NCBI GenBank assembly: GCA_016648135.1
Contig: JADDOH010000481.1
Span: forward strand, 124,001-188,000
Length of the DNA: 64,000 nucleotides
Direction of reading: 5' to 3'
Source: Agrypnia vestita
Lineage: Eukaryota > Arthropoda > Insecta > Trichoptera > Phryganeidae
Shown: positions 21,101 through 28,689 of the stretch, one piece after another
Numbering within the stretch: position 1 is the first letter of the stretch
Layout: every line of letters begins with the position of its first letter
Translations under genes and position numbers: made by a program
The notes under the pieces: generated by a model
Seen by the model: the letters and a program-made list of their open reading frames with translations, nothing else
What the model was told of the DNA's origin: nothing
Databases searched by the model: none

Positions 21101-23299
21101 ATGTATATATTAGGCGCGTGCGGTGGGAACAATAAGCATAACCTTTATTTAACCGTATATTTAGGAAAAAAATATTGAAATTAAGTATTTTTCTGGTAGA
21201 ATACATATTATGAAATATTAAAAAATGAATAAAATGTTAATTATTGTTATTCGAATATTACGAGAAATATCTCTTATTTCGGTTTCTTTTCAAAATATAT
21301 GCTTAGGAAAAAGTCATGCTTCTTGTTCTCACTGCACGCCCCTGGTATATATGTATCTGAATTTGATAATTTTGGCACTGGAAAGCAATTTTACGGTTTG
21401 GTGTCAGAACTCGGTGGGTTTATAAAGGGAAATGATTATCATTTTATTTCGTCAATCAATTGAAAGTAACATTCCTTCAATAATTTTATGATAAAAAGGT
21501 ATTTATTTTACAAAAATTTTAATGTTTATTGCAAAGTTTAACTTTTGGCATTCACACGAAAATAGCTTTCCAGTGTTCATTTACTTGTCCTAAATAGTTC
21601 TGTTTCAAAATCGTGCCTATCACCGAGGCGGAAATGCCAGCCCGAGAGTAATTTTTATGTTTCTTTTTTATTCCAGGCATTCGGTTCTAATAGCTTCGGA
21701 GGAGATGGTATGCCCATGATGGCGCAGCAGGTAAATGGGACCATGAATGAATCATTGAAAGATTTATGGATCAGAAACATAAATAAGTCTAGTTTGAACC
21801 GAAACCTTAAGATTCTTTAAAATATTTTCACAACCTTCTAAAATGTATAGAAAATATAACCTAAGCGTGGCAAAGCTTCAGTGTGTGGTGACCATAAACA
21901 GGCAGGACCGTCTAGACCGAGCGAGACAGATTGCCGGAGCGGTCCTAAAGTATCGTCATAATATCATCGCTGTATACATATGTAATAAATCCTATATGCG
22001 TTTAGTACATTCTGAGATGGATGAATCAATTTGTCAATTTTTCATATAAATAATGGAAATATACTAAATAAAACATTGCCGTTCATCTGGAAAGTCTGCG
22101 TAGTAATTATTTAAAATATTTTTTATAATCTAGTCTGTGCAATTATTTTTTAAAACAGTTTATTCGTTTATTTCAGAATGTACTATAACGTCACATAGGA
22201 TTAATTATATATGCAGCGACGATATGTACGGAGTTAGATAGTTTTAGATCATCTCGGATCGGTGGTGTGTCCACTCTGCTCGTCCGATGTCACTGTCGGT
22301 CCACGGTCGCCGCAAATGGTTCAACAGTCTTAGAGATCCATATTTTTCTCCGATTCAGGAATTAAACGGCAGATTAATTTTTCTCTGCACCTAATAAGTG
22401 ACTGGCCACAGACTAGCCTAGTTAACTGCTTCACTTGTGCTTTTCTTGTTGAATGAATACTCTATTTCAGAATATCAGTGAAGAGACATATTGCCGCTCT
22501 TGATTCGCCGCTGTGAGTGTGTTTATGGGATGATATCATCCACCGTTTCAATATGATTATTTACAATACTTATTACATAATGTTTCAAAATTTTCTAGAT
22601 TTACTTCGTGGAAGTCCATTTTAATTAACTTTTTAGAAAATTAAATAAACGGACCGAATTTCGAATTATCGGGATTCGAATTAACGGGGTTTTACTGTAT
22701 ATAAAACAATAATAATGGAAAGTCATACAAAGATGATCTTTTGGCAAATAGCAGAATTGACAGTGTACAAAAATATAACGGTGTACAGACGTTCTTAACA
22801 CATAAATGTTTTTTTGGAAAGGGTATTTGCACTGGGGGAAATATTCAGATAAAAATCACTAATGACAATGTTCTCAAGTACTCAAATTGTGATTTACTCA
22901 CCAATTACCGATTTACTCATAGTTCATGAATTTGAGCCCATCACTAATACGTATTCACCAAATTGAAGTACCTACTTGAGCAAATGTCACCTGGTGCTCC
23001 CGCCAGATGTTTCGATCTGCAACTAATAAATTAGCACATTATTGAAGCCCTTGGAGTATATTTATTCCTTGTATTTTTGGAGACCAACATCCGATCCAGC
23101 CTTTACGTGTTTAATGCAACAAATTTTCCCCTTACAGAGGCCCAAAGAGTCGTCTATGGGTATGAAGGCTTTGAAGTACGGCTTACCGCTAGCCGGGGTG
23201 GGCCTCGCAGGGTACGCCCTCGGTGGAGGTTTCTCTAACTCTGACGACGAAAAGGATACGCCCGACGCAGCGGACGACGATGATGATTGGCTCGGCTAG
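6103..23299 (+). CDS. galectin with Pro/Gly/Met-rich tail, eight coding exons
   Basis: Galectins bind beta-galactosides through one jelly-roll carbohydrate-recognition domain; they lack a signal peptide and act in the cytosol or leave by unconventional secretion. Coding exons: 6103-6129, 7823-7911, 9653-9860, 11318-11449, 15290-15440, 15740-15810, 21677-21730 and 23138-23299. All joins are GT-AG and in frame, giving about 297 residues. The domain (about residues 13-150) has the PGKMIRIHG strand, the sugar-binding HVNFR (H-x-N-x-R), VVRN and WGPEE motifs, and FKIALNG...F. The Arg or Lys often found after the second Glu of W-G-x-E is Thr here. The domain is followed by a low-complexity tail rich in Pro, Gly, Met, Tyr and Gln, then a hydrophobic Gly-rich segment (LPLAGVGLAGYALGGG) and an acidic end finishing DDDDDWLG. 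A stop reached by reading on from exon 6 offers a shorter form of 234 residues. The introns carry many transposons. Confidence 0.9.
6130..6924. other. galectin intron 1, first part, nothing recognised
   Basis: AT-rich intron sequence. A minus-strand open stretch at 6557-6835 has no recognisable motif and is best regarded as chance. Confidence 0.4.
6925..7340 (+). mobile_element. Penelope-like element, 3' end
   Basis: Between about 6925 and 7170 one frame gives the phrases LIEFDHTFDVNTGLKFLH and LEILEIRKNVNI followed by IINTQTKFLHNPILN. These match the order of conserved positions at the C-terminal end of Penelope-like GIY-YIG proteins. A C-rich stretch follows, then the hammerhead-like core (7274-7301) and the tail ATATAGTGGTGAAAACAAAG. 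The 5' part and the reverse transcriptase are missing. Orientation is the same as the galectin. Confidence 0.65.
7274..7301 (+). ncRNA. hammerhead-ribozyme-like core, PLE copy c
   Basis: CTGACGA is followed by a perfect six-pair stem (GAGAAC-ATT-GTTCTC) and then GAAAC. Downstream comes a further hairpin (AGATT-TTTT-AATCT). This is the best formed of the copies of this group. Confidence 0.6.
7341..7822. other. galectin intron 1, last part
   Basis: AT-rich sequence ending in the exon 2 acceptor CTTTTATTACAG. A simple repeat of the AAATTG type lies near 7420-7450. No gene seen. Confidence 0.5.
7823..7911 (+). CDS. galectin exon 2
   Basis: Encodes PNPYLGPIQGG, the PGKMIRIHG strand and the start of PPNAQRF. 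It ends after AG of an Arg codon (phase 2) at the donor AG|GTTTGT. A LINE fragment begins only about 15 bases into the following intron. Confidence 0.92.
7927..8350 (+). mobile_element. LINE reverse transcriptase C-terminus, copy 1
   Basis: The frame reads VYRITQ-like YRITQQLNI, HNTR, TKTGQSRLICYGLKLYNDLP, then an FK-rich end. This is the usual finish of LINE proteins ('NTR ... G--S--Y-G-KLYN-LP ... FK--L'). It ends in an A-rich stretch near 8340. A near copy lies at 12187-12620. It is 5'-truncated, as is usual for LINE insertions. Confidence 0.75.
8464..8640 (-). repeat. LINE 3' remnant (minus strand)
   Basis: The block around CTCAAGGGCGCTTCACAC with its flanks is repeated at 12750-12870, where it adjoins a minus-strand LINE coding end. 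It is therefore probably the 3' UTR of that LINE family. No coding remains. Confidence 0.45.
8641..9134. other. galectin intron 2, nothing recognised
   Basis: Unremarkable AT-rich intron sequence with no open frame of note. Confidence 0.4.
9135..9405 (-). mobile_element. RTE-type LINE, reverse transcriptase C-terminus
   Basis: Minus-strand translation gives WAGNMARQEDTRWAPRIL, then in another frame SVGRLPKKWSDDI and finally EEAYIQQWREKD followed by a stop. This is the common ending of RTE-clade proteins ('WAGHVAR ... GRP--RW-DD ... W----EAY--QW'). One frameshift separates the pieces, so the copy is dead. Confidence 0.7.
9415..9560. repeat. fragment of an unknown dispersed repeat
   Basis: The blocks CTGGGAAAAAATCATG and GATACGCGGCCGTCGA recur at 47770-47830 and, inverted, near 13985-14030. 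This is a third, short copy of the repeat described at 13965-14745. A GC-rich stretch with repeated GCACGGGTG follows. Confidence 0.5.
9653..9860 (+). CDS. galectin exon 3, sugar-binding core
   Basis: Encodes FAVNLQCG, the HVNFR motif, VVRN, WGPEE and VEHSGFK. It begins with the last base of the Arg codon split with exon 2 and ends in phase 0 at AAG|GTAAGC. The exon is clearly more GC-rich than its introns. Confidence 0.95.
10384..11120 (+). mobile_element. pogo-like element nested in a hAT-like MITE
   Basis: The 737-bp unit runs from CAGTCGAACTCGG to its inverted end AAGTTCGACTG and is flanked by TA on both sides, as expected for pogo/Tigger transposons. Subterminal repeats of the type CGG-TATAAGGAGC recur near both ends. 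It carries a short piece of transposase gene (10827-10961). Confidence 0.8.
10827..10961 (+). pseudogene. pogo-type transposase N-terminus (CENP-B helix-turn-helix)
   Basis: The 44-codon frame begins MSTNKRKCLSVREKVEII and continues GAKNSEVCKKFSLSSSTV. This is the usual start of the CENP-B-type DNA-binding domain of pogo/Tigger transposases. It stops at TAG and no catalytic domain follows, so the element is non-autonomous. Confidence 0.8.
11318..11449 (+). CDS. galectin exon 4, end of the lectin domain
   Basis: Encodes IALNGAHFCEF, HRLPYQRI, LTIDGDVTLSMV and SFDGGDPGYQ, the closing strands of the lectin fold and the start of the tail. Acceptor GATTTCAG, donor CAG|GTGAAT, phase 0 at both ends. 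Confidence 0.95.
11646..12167. mobile_element. pogo-like MITE with CAGTAAAACC ends, copy 1
   Basis: The 522-bp unit starts CAGTAAAACCTC and ends GGGGCTTTACTG, flanked by TA dinucleotides. Near both ends are repeats of AATTCGAAATT and ACGAATTACCGG. It is the best preserved member of a family with further copies at 13473, 22650, 40190, 45626 and 54957. It has no transposase. Confidence 0.8.
12187..12620 (+). mobile_element. LINE reverse transcriptase C-terminus, copy 2
   Basis: A near copy of 7927-8350. The frame runs from VYRITQKLNIEI through HNTR and LICYRLKLYNDLP to FKTDVTKMLKLGQL and a stop. It joins directly to the pogo-like MITE and begins at almost the same place as copy 1, which suggests a preferred truncation point. 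Confidence 0.75.
12750..13125 (-). mobile_element. CR1/L2-like LINE, 3' end
   Basis: On the minus strand the peptide SRRLRTYRTFKAWNSLPSL and LFKKRLKTHLFTKSF followed by a stop is the typical end of a LINE reverse transcriptase ('Y-G---WN-LP ... FK--LK--L'). The 3' UTR block (12760-12870) is shared with 8464-8640. Confidence 0.65.
13135..13310 (-). mobile_element. terminal repeat with hammerhead-like core, group B copy 1
   Basis: The minus-strand block CATCAGCCCTGATGATGG and the following GAAACGTCGG recur at 30430, 34695 and 44515-45290. The group resembles terminal repeats of Penelope-like elements, but no protein is attached to it here. Confidence 0.5.
13185..13216 (-). ncRNA. hammerhead-ribozyme-like core, group B
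   Basis: CTGATGA, then a stem GGACCC/GGGATCC with one mismatch, then GAAAC. After it GGCC and GGTC can pair to close the next stem, followed by GTA. The order of boxes fits a hammerhead. Confidence 0.5.
13473..13737. mobile_element. pogo-like MITE, half copy
   Basis: Starts CAGAATCTCGTTAATTC and follows the family consensus through AATTCGCCAA and GTCGCGATCTTTG, then stops. The second half is lost. Confidence 0.6.
13738..13964. other. galectin intron 4, mixed sequence
   Basis: Ends in a GC-rich stretch (13890-13964) with GTGCGACAG repeated. This may be the end of the repeat that follows. No gene recognised. Confidence 0.35.
13965..14745 (+). repeat. unknown 780-bp dispersed repeat, copy 1
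   Basis: This block is repeated in inverse orientation at 47080-47850 over its whole length, with shared landmarks such as GACGGCCGCG, AATTTTGTTGCGTTTATTTG and GTTGCGCTGGCAACA. A fragment of one end is at 9415-9560. It has no open frame and no clear terminal repeats, so its class is unknown. Confidence 0.7.
14746..15289. other. galectin intron 4, last part
   Basis: AT-rich, ending in the exon 5 acceptor TATCGCCAG. Nothing else recognised. Confidence 0.45.
15290..15440 (+). CDS. galectin exon 5, low-complexity tail
   Basis: Encodes a tail of repeated PMG, PY, PQQ and GGP motifs, for example QPPMGFSPMGAPMGG. It is GC-rich. It ends after the first base of a Gly codon (phase 1) at AG|GTAATA. 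The composition resembles the Pro/Gly-rich arm of galectin-3-like proteins, though at the other end of the domain. Confidence 0.88.
15542..15686. repeat. 145-bp Harbinger-like MITE, copy 2
   Basis: Same family and length as 838-982, beginning GGCTCGGTTGTTTCAA, with TTA on both sides (15539-15541 and 15687-15689). It makes up almost half of the 299-base intron 5. Confidence 0.8.
15740..15810 (+). CDS. galectin exon 6
   Basis: Encodes GYVSQNAALSYGGAPPMG and YPQQSQ. The join with exon 5 (G|GT) restores a Gly codon. The donor is CAG|GTGCAA in phase 0, which allows the join to exon 7. Confidence 0.85.
15811..15837 (+). CDS. possible alternative galectin C-terminus
   Basis: If the exon 6 donor is not used, the frame adds VQSPYNFQ and a TGA stop at 15835-15837. 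This would give a 234-residue galectin without the hydrophobic and acidic end. An AATAAA at 16686-16691 could serve as its polyadenylation signal. Confidence 0.45.
   Translation: MQSPYNFQ
15838..17284. other. galectin intron 6 or 3' UTR of a short form
   Basis: No further exon seen. A 133-codon minus-strand open stretch (16321-16722) has no motif I recognise and unremarkable composition. I treat it as chance. Confidence 0.4.
17285..18466 (-). mobile_element. mariner/Tc1-type element, degraded
   Basis: The ends are inverted repeats of about 30 bases containing GTGTTTCAAAAAGATCTG, flanked by TA. Inside, on the minus strand, GLVTGDEKLVLFAI (about 17660-17615) resembles the first catalytic Asp region of mariner transposases ('IVTGDEKWVLY'). 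SKTVRDGARTITNQVLKF (near 18250-18200) resembles the start of an IS630/Tc1-type insect transposase. Stops and frameshifts separate the pieces. Confidence 0.65.
18467..20650. other. galectin intron 6, nothing recognised
   Basis: About 2.2 kb of AT-rich sequence. I see no repeat family shared with the rest of the window and no supported gene. Confidence 0.35.
20651..21100. repeat. foldback element, copy 1
   Basis: Left and right halves are inverted copies, with TAGCAAAAACTTTACAGG (20673-20690) mirrored at 21061-21078. The outer edge carries GGTGTC/GACACC. Blocks such as GAGTCGAAAATGTTCAAGC and CATATCTCCATAACTATTG recur in the 25162-25911 element, so this is a family of hairpin-like elements. 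Confidence 0.65.
21101..21676. other. galectin intron 6, last part
   Basis: AT-rich, ending in the exon 7 acceptor TTTTATTCCAG. Nothing else recognised. Confidence 0.45.
21677..21730 (+). CDS. galectin exon 7
   Basis: An 18-codon exon encoding AFGSNSFGGDGMPMMAQQ between a good acceptor and the donor CAG|GTAAAT; phase 0 at both ends. Its Gly, Met and Gln content matches the rest of the tail. Confidence 0.75.
21731..22649. other. galectin intron 7, first part
   Basis: No exon, repeat family or open frame of note found. Confidence 0.35.
22650..22697. mobile_element. pogo-like MITE, end fragment
   Basis: Reads TTTCGAATTATCGGGATTCG and ends GGGGTTTTACTG before TA, matching the right end of the 11646-12167 family. 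Confidence 0.6.
23138..23299 (+). CDS. galectin exon 8, hydrophobic and acidic C-terminus
   Basis: Encodes RPKESSMGMKALKYG, a Gly-rich hydrophobic run (LPLAGVGLAGYALGGG), then SDDEKD and an Asp run ending DDDDDWLG and TAG. Acceptor TTCCCCTTACAG, phase 0. The hydrophobic run is about 16 residues and could touch a membrane, but it is short for a transmembrane helix. Confidence 0.85.
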   Translation, partial: RPKESSMGMKALKYGLPLAGVGLAGYALGGGFSNSDDEKDTPDAADDDDDWLG

Positions 23300-23440
23300 T
23301 CTGAATGAATATTGTAGCCAAGCACAAGCAGCTTGCTTTAACATTCATTATCGTCAATACGGTGAAATTTTGTTGTATTATATTTAAACTTATGTTTATT
23401 TTTTTTTATATATTTATATATATCCGGAATATTAATACAT

Positions 23441-23446
23441 ATTAAA
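23441..23446 (+). promoter_or_regulatory. possible galectin polyadenylation signal
   Basis: ATTAAA lies 142 bases after the stop codon. It is the commonest variant of AATAAA, and the next repeat begins 30 bases later. Confidence 0.4.
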
Positions 23447-23476
23447 ATGTCACGTTGTGGCAATTTCAGTCAAAAC

Positions 23477-24068
23477 CAGGGTTCGAAAAAATCCGATTTT
23501 CATATAAAAAATCGGATTTTTTAATATATACCCGATATATATCAAAACTTGGATATACATCCAAACTATCTTTCTCCTTTTTTGCACACGTCGATTAATA
23601 CAAACTCGAAATAATTGGGAAATTTATTCTTTTATTTTGTATATGAATTATTATTTATTAAATAAATGAATTGCATACTGAAAAAGCTAACATATGCTAT
23701 TATTGTATTAAGTTGATCTTTTTAATGTGGTGTTATGGGTGTTTGTTTCTTTGTGTGAAATAAAAAACAGAAATAAGAAACGGAAATTAAAAAACAACCA
23801 TAACACTTTTTAAATTACAACTAGCGCCATCTAGTAACGACCATAGATATAAAAAAATTAATCTGTAGCACTTTCTAAAATACAACTAGTGCCGTCTAGT
23901 AACGACCGCAGATATTTAAAAAAAACAACCTGTAGCGTTTTTAAAATACAACTGGCGCCACCTACTATCGACTGCGGAAAGTTTTTTTGGATATATATCA
24001 AGAATAAAAATCAAGTCATAAATATCGTGATATATATATATATATCAGATATATATCCTCGAACCCTG
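23477..24068. mobile_element. hAT-like MITE with CAGGGTTCGA ends, copy B
   Basis: A 592-bp unit from CAGGGTTCGA to TCGAACCCTG flanked by GTCAAAAC and GTTAAAAC, an eight-base duplication with one mismatch, as for hAT elements. Inside, a block of about 60 bases around CTAGTAACGACCGCAGAT is repeated three times in tandem. It has no coding capacity. Confidence 0.75.
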
Positions 24069-24339
24069 GTTAAAACTAAACTAGTTATTTTTAAATTCGT
24101 GTTCAGCTTAAACATTGAGGCAGCTTAGTACATAAATATGATGTTTGAATTCCCACCTTTCGTGATATTATGATTACCTTAAAACCGTAACTCAAGTTGT
24201 GTGCTCCACATTTGCACCATATTAAATGAAGTACTTATTTAATTTATTTTAGTATATCTTCATGTACAGAAAGTCTTCTTTATTAAATTTTGAGTATAAA
24301 ATATTCTTCACACTTTGGGTAAAGTTTTGCCTTTTTTTA
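24069..24339. other. intergenic, nothing recognised
   Basis: AT-rich spacer between a hAT-like MITE and foldback remnants. Confidence 0.35.
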
Positions 24340-24880
24340 ACACATCCAGCTTTTTTTTACAGAACGTTAGACTACTATTATTTATATTGAATAATAAAAA
24401 TTCATTTGAAATTTGAATTGTAAAAATATTATTTTTGTACGTTTATTGTCATTTTATTTGACGTGTATTAAAACGAATTTTTGCTATTCCATACAAGTTA
24501 CTGTACTGAGAGTGTAACGTTTTACAGAAAATAAGCCAGAAATATTGAAAAATAAATGAAAACCGTCGCTTACCTCCTTAACCGTTGACATTTCACCTAA
24601 AGTGAAAATAATATTTTCTATTCCAAATTGAACGAGTAGACCCCCCCCCAAGGTTTTGCTACTGGCTGCGAGACACCCTGTATAATTTAATTACAAAAAA
24701 ACAAACTTATTTTACAAAAAATAAGTCAAAAATATTGAAAAAAAATACAAACCTTGATATTGCTTATTTCCGAAACTGTTGACATTTCACCTAATGTGTA
24801 AGGAGTATTTTCTACTCAAAATTGCATGAAGATGACTCCCCAAAGTTTTTGCTTTGAACCAGCTATGAAACACATGTATG
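24340..24880. repeat. partial copies of the foldback family
   Basis: Two right-half segments end around GCTACTGGCTGCGAGACACC (about 24677) and GAACCAGCTATGAAACAC (about 24870), like the outer edge of the element at 20651-21100. Both include AATAAG(C/T)CA(G/A)AAATATTG. They are probably two successive damaged insertions. Confidence 0.5.
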
Positions 24881-25161
24881 GGACACAGTACGTAGTAGAT
24901 TTTCACTAAAAAAACATTTGATTCACACTTATGCATATCCGTCTCGATGGATCCATCTATATTAATTAGCCTATCGGTACATTTTGACACCAATGTTGGT
25001 TTTCATAAGTTAAAAAATGTTTGATGACAGCAATGCTTTCTCATGAAGAGATTACCTGTAACTCAATTTATGCAAAATTTTATTTTGTTTGGATGCTGCT
25101 CGTATCTCTGAATTTTTATCGCGATGTGGAGCATATCGCGTTGACTTCTTTTAATGCTGCA

Positions 25162-25911
25162 AGATGATATTTCCTGCATGTATTCAGAGCCAGTTGAGGT
25201 ATTGAGCCTATGTTCTATTTCTACGTATTCAATGTATTCTTCATTCCTTAATAATATACAGGGTTATTTGGAAAACATTGATAACCTCGCAGGACTGTAC
25301 TCCTGTCTTGATTATGAGTCGAAAATGTTCAAGCTATTATGGCCTAATATCAATAGTTAAGGAGATATGCGACATCAAAGTTTGCATTTTTTTTTCAATA
25401 TTTCCGACTTATTTTTTATAAAACTTTGTACTATCATTACAGTAACTTATATCGAGTATGAAAAATTCATTCCCTTTAATACAAGTCAAATAAAAAAATA
25501 AAAACCTTCGAATTCCAATTGGAAAACATTCCAATTGGAATTTTTTCAGGGTTTTAATCATTTTATTTAACTTGTATTGAAACAAATGAATTTTTGTAAT
25601 TGATATTAGTTACTGTAATAATAGTCCAACGTTTTACAAAAAATAAGTCAGAAATATTGAAAAAAAATGCAAACTTTGATGTCGCATATCTCCATAACTA
25701 TTGATATTAATTAGGTTATGATAGCTTGAACATTTTCGACTCATAATCAAGGCAGGAGTATAGTCCTGCGAGGTTATTAATGTTTTCCAAATAACCCTGT
25801 ATATTTCAGGAATGAAGAATACATTGAATGAAGTCGTACATTGAATACGTAGAAATAGAACATTGGCTCAATACCTCAACTGGCTCTGAATACAAGCAGG
25901 AAATATCATCT
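25162..25911. repeat. 750-bp foldback element
   Basis: Two arms of about 370 bases are inverted copies around a centre near 25530, from AGATGATATTTCCTGC at the left edge to its complement at the right edge. GCTGC adjoins both edges (one base off at the left) and may be the target duplication. The inner part belongs to the same family as 20651-21100; the outer 100 bases are new. There is no coding sequence. Confidence 0.75.
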
Positions 25912-26647
25912 GCTGCTGTGAAATGTATCTTTTTTTCATTTAGATTTCACCGTAACGACACTTTTCTGTCAACAATAATGATTATTTTATATGTTTATAT
26001 ATACATATGTACCTATTATATATTACGTCTCCATCTTGCCTTAATGCAGTGTGCGGCGGAGATTGAAGTAATTAAGTGGTTTATTGTGATTTAGTAAAAT
26101 GTGTGATGTATTTTGATAATATTACCTGATAGTATTATTTTTAATATTTGAAAAGTTTGATACTCACACAATATTCTCGTTATTTATCGTCTTTATATCT
26201 ACATTCACAGCAAAAACAAATAATTCATTTTAAGAATTTTCTTAATATTCACCGAACCTGCCAGCACTTCATCGGAACATTTCTTATAACTTGTTGGATT
26301 TCGGTTTCCAGATTGGATGGTATACATTTTCTTATCCAAATTTCTATATTTCGCGATAGTATTTCTGTATTTTATTTCTAAACTAGCTGATGATGTGTTG
26401 TGGGCTTTGAGAGCAATCTAAAAATTTTTACAAAGCTTCTAGAAACTCCCTTCTAATTTAGTTAAATTTAATTAAATATGTTTTGGGCTCTATAATAGAA
26501 AATTAAATTAGTCTGCTAAAATAAAATCTGAATTAACCAGATAAATCCTAATTATCTACAATATATATTAAGGTTACCTATGAAATTGCTGTTTTATATG
26601 TAAGTATTCAAACATTTTTTTTTATGAAAAAGTATATATGTATTTAA
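25912..26647. other. intergenic, nothing recognised
   Basis: AT-rich sequence without supported features. Confidence 0.35.
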
Positions 26648-26955
26648 TTAATCAAAGTATTGGCCATTGTTTTCAATGCACTTTTGCCATTTTAATGAAA
26701 ATTCATTGACGCCTTTGCTATAGAAATCCATGGAACGGGAATCAATGAATTCTTCAAAAGCTTTTTTCACCGCCTTGTCAGAGTTGGAATTTTTCCCTTG
26801 TAAAAAGTTATCCAAATTCTGAAAAAAAGGAAATCAGTAAGTGCAAGGTCTATCGAGAGTAAAGTGGGTAATGGAGAGTTTCCAGTCGAAGCTCCTGTAA
26901 TTTTGAGACGGTTCGTTGTGCAGTGTGTGGACAAGCGTTGTCGTGGAGACGTAGT
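26648..26955 (-). pseudogene. mariner transposase, C-terminal remnant
   Basis: Minus-strand reading gives LHDNACPHTA, the second catalytic Asp motif of mariner transposases, then FLQGKNS and AFEEFIDSRSMDFYSKGV ending KWQKCIENNGQYFD and a stop. The pieces are in order, but a stop and a frame change lie between them. It is a dead copy; terminal repeats were not found. Confidence 0.75.
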
Positions 26956-27225
26956 GGACTAGAGCAATAGACAAGTTTCAGTTGTTTGATTTATTTATTT
27001 TATATACATATCCCTTTGCACCCGGATTGATACGATCGTGCGTTAACATTAAAAAAATATTTCTCGCATGTGCGGCATTAGCGCTGCAACGGAACTCCTA
27101 TTTGAAAATAATGCGAATTTTCATTAACCATGGTTGCAGACACAGCGATATCCAAGAAAACCAGCCGGAAAACATTTGAATGACTAATTTTGAAAAAGGA
27201 ATGTCGTAGTTTTAATATTGTAATA
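26956..27225. other. intergenic, nothing recognised
   Basis: A 65-codon open stretch at 26982-27179 has no recognised motif. Confidence 0.3.
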
Positions 27226-27405
27226 TTGTTGAGTAGCTTGTTGGTGCTCACCTAGTGATCTGATGGTCAGTGGTTCAAGCCCCATTCCGGGACATCATCA
27301 AGATAGTCCTATTCTCATAGCACAAGCGTTTAGCTTATTTCTAGAATAGTAAGAATATTGATGCGTTCCATGTGACAACATCTCTATTTAAAAAAAATAT
27401 ATATG
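27226..27405 (+). repeat. tRNA-derived SINE
   Basis: An A-box-like TAGCTTGTTGG (27234-27244) and a B box GGTTCAAGCCC (27272-27282) stand 27 bases apart (38 start to start), the arrangement of an RNA polymerase III internal promoter. About 110 bases of unrelated body and an A-rich tail (TTTAAAAAAAATATATATG) follow. It does not fold as a normal tRNA. Only one copy is seen in the window. Confidence 0.55.
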
Positions 27406-27783
27406 ACATTAATTTGAATTTGGAATTCTAAGTTGAATGAAAGATATCAAACTTTGGACTAGCAAGTATTATAAAACGACAATTTCATGGATAAGGACCT
27501 AATTGTATATAAGAGAAGACCAATTTTTTTTTAAATATGTACATATATAAAGCTGAGTTGTTTTAGTAAAAGTATATCTAATTAATTGGTGCCAGCCCCA
27601 GCATATTATCTTATCTATGGCCCCAGCATTCGATATGCATGTAATAATAATAGACATAATATAATGTTGTCATCGCAATTTTTTGTATTTAAATACTTTA
27701 ATAAATTTTGACTGGATTAATTGTGTGCCATTCAGAAAATAGCAACATTGGGATGTCAGATCTTTATCCCAATCTTGACAGGT
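27406..27783. other. intergenic, nothing recognised
   Basis: AT-rich spacer. Confidence 0.35.
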
Positions 27784-27992
27784 ATGTATAACATTGTATT
27801 GCCGTCAATTTTGATGTTTTAAGTTTGACACATTTGAAATTAATGGAATTCAATCAATCAGAAAGCTCTAAAACGTAAACAAATGTTAAGTTATTCACAA
27901 TTACGAATAATAAGCTTTCTAATTGATTGAATTCATTAATTTTGAACCTGTCAAACATAAAACGGCGTCACAATGTTACACATAACTTACAC
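27784..27992. repeat. palindromic MITE-like element
   Basis: About 95-base arms are inverted copies: TGTATAACATTGT at the left is mirrored by ACAATGTTACACA at the right, and AATTAATGGAATTCAATCAAT is mirrored near 27935. The class is unknown; no target duplication is clear. Confidence 0.55.
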
Positions 27993-28428
27993 AACACAAA
28001 CTTACCAATAACTGTTGTGATACAGAAATAGCAATATTGCTTACTTCAGAATACGGATGATTGTCTGGGTTGCAGTTGACAAAGGCGATGTGAATTTTTG
28101 AAAATATATTCCTCCAAATTTTGGCACAAATTTTTTGTATAACTACTAAATAATTGGCAACACTGGTAATCTGAATGATCGATCATATGATTTTTAATGA
28201 AGAATTTAAAAAAAATGGCATTTTACATATCAAAAAATACCTTGTATTAATTTGAGAAATGTTAAATGCTTGTGTTAATAGTTAAAAAACTATGAAATTG
28301 TAATGATTTTTATTAGATCACTATGTGAAGATTCAATGAAATCAAAAGTTCCTAACTTAATTCCTCCTAACTAATTATGTATAATGTTATTTCAGAGGAA
28401 CCTTTTTTGACGTTTCATACAATACTTT
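27993..28428. other. intergenic, nothing recognised
   Basis: AT-rich spacer. Confidence 0.35.
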
Positions 28429-28689
28429 ATATGTGGGGTATAAAAGCAAAGGTAGCAATATCAAAAAAAAAATATTTAATGCAGTTATCGAGGATAACCA
28501 ATTTATAATGCACTGAATTTGAGATTTTAAAGGAAATATAGTCTATAAATTTGTAGGAAACATGATTTTGGAAGGAATACATAAAATCTAGATACAGTAC
28601 ATTTTTAATTAGTAATCCTCGGTGACTACATTCAAAACAATTTTTTAATTTTTTGGAGATTGCTGCCTTTGCTTTTATACCCCACATAT
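28429..28689. repeat. MITE-like element with ATATGTGGGGTAT ends
   Basis: The inverted ends ATATGTGGGGTATAAAAGC are followed by AAAGGTAGCAAT on the left and its counterpart on the right, about 30 bases of near-perfect complement. The middle is not complementary. No family assigned. Confidence 0.6.
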
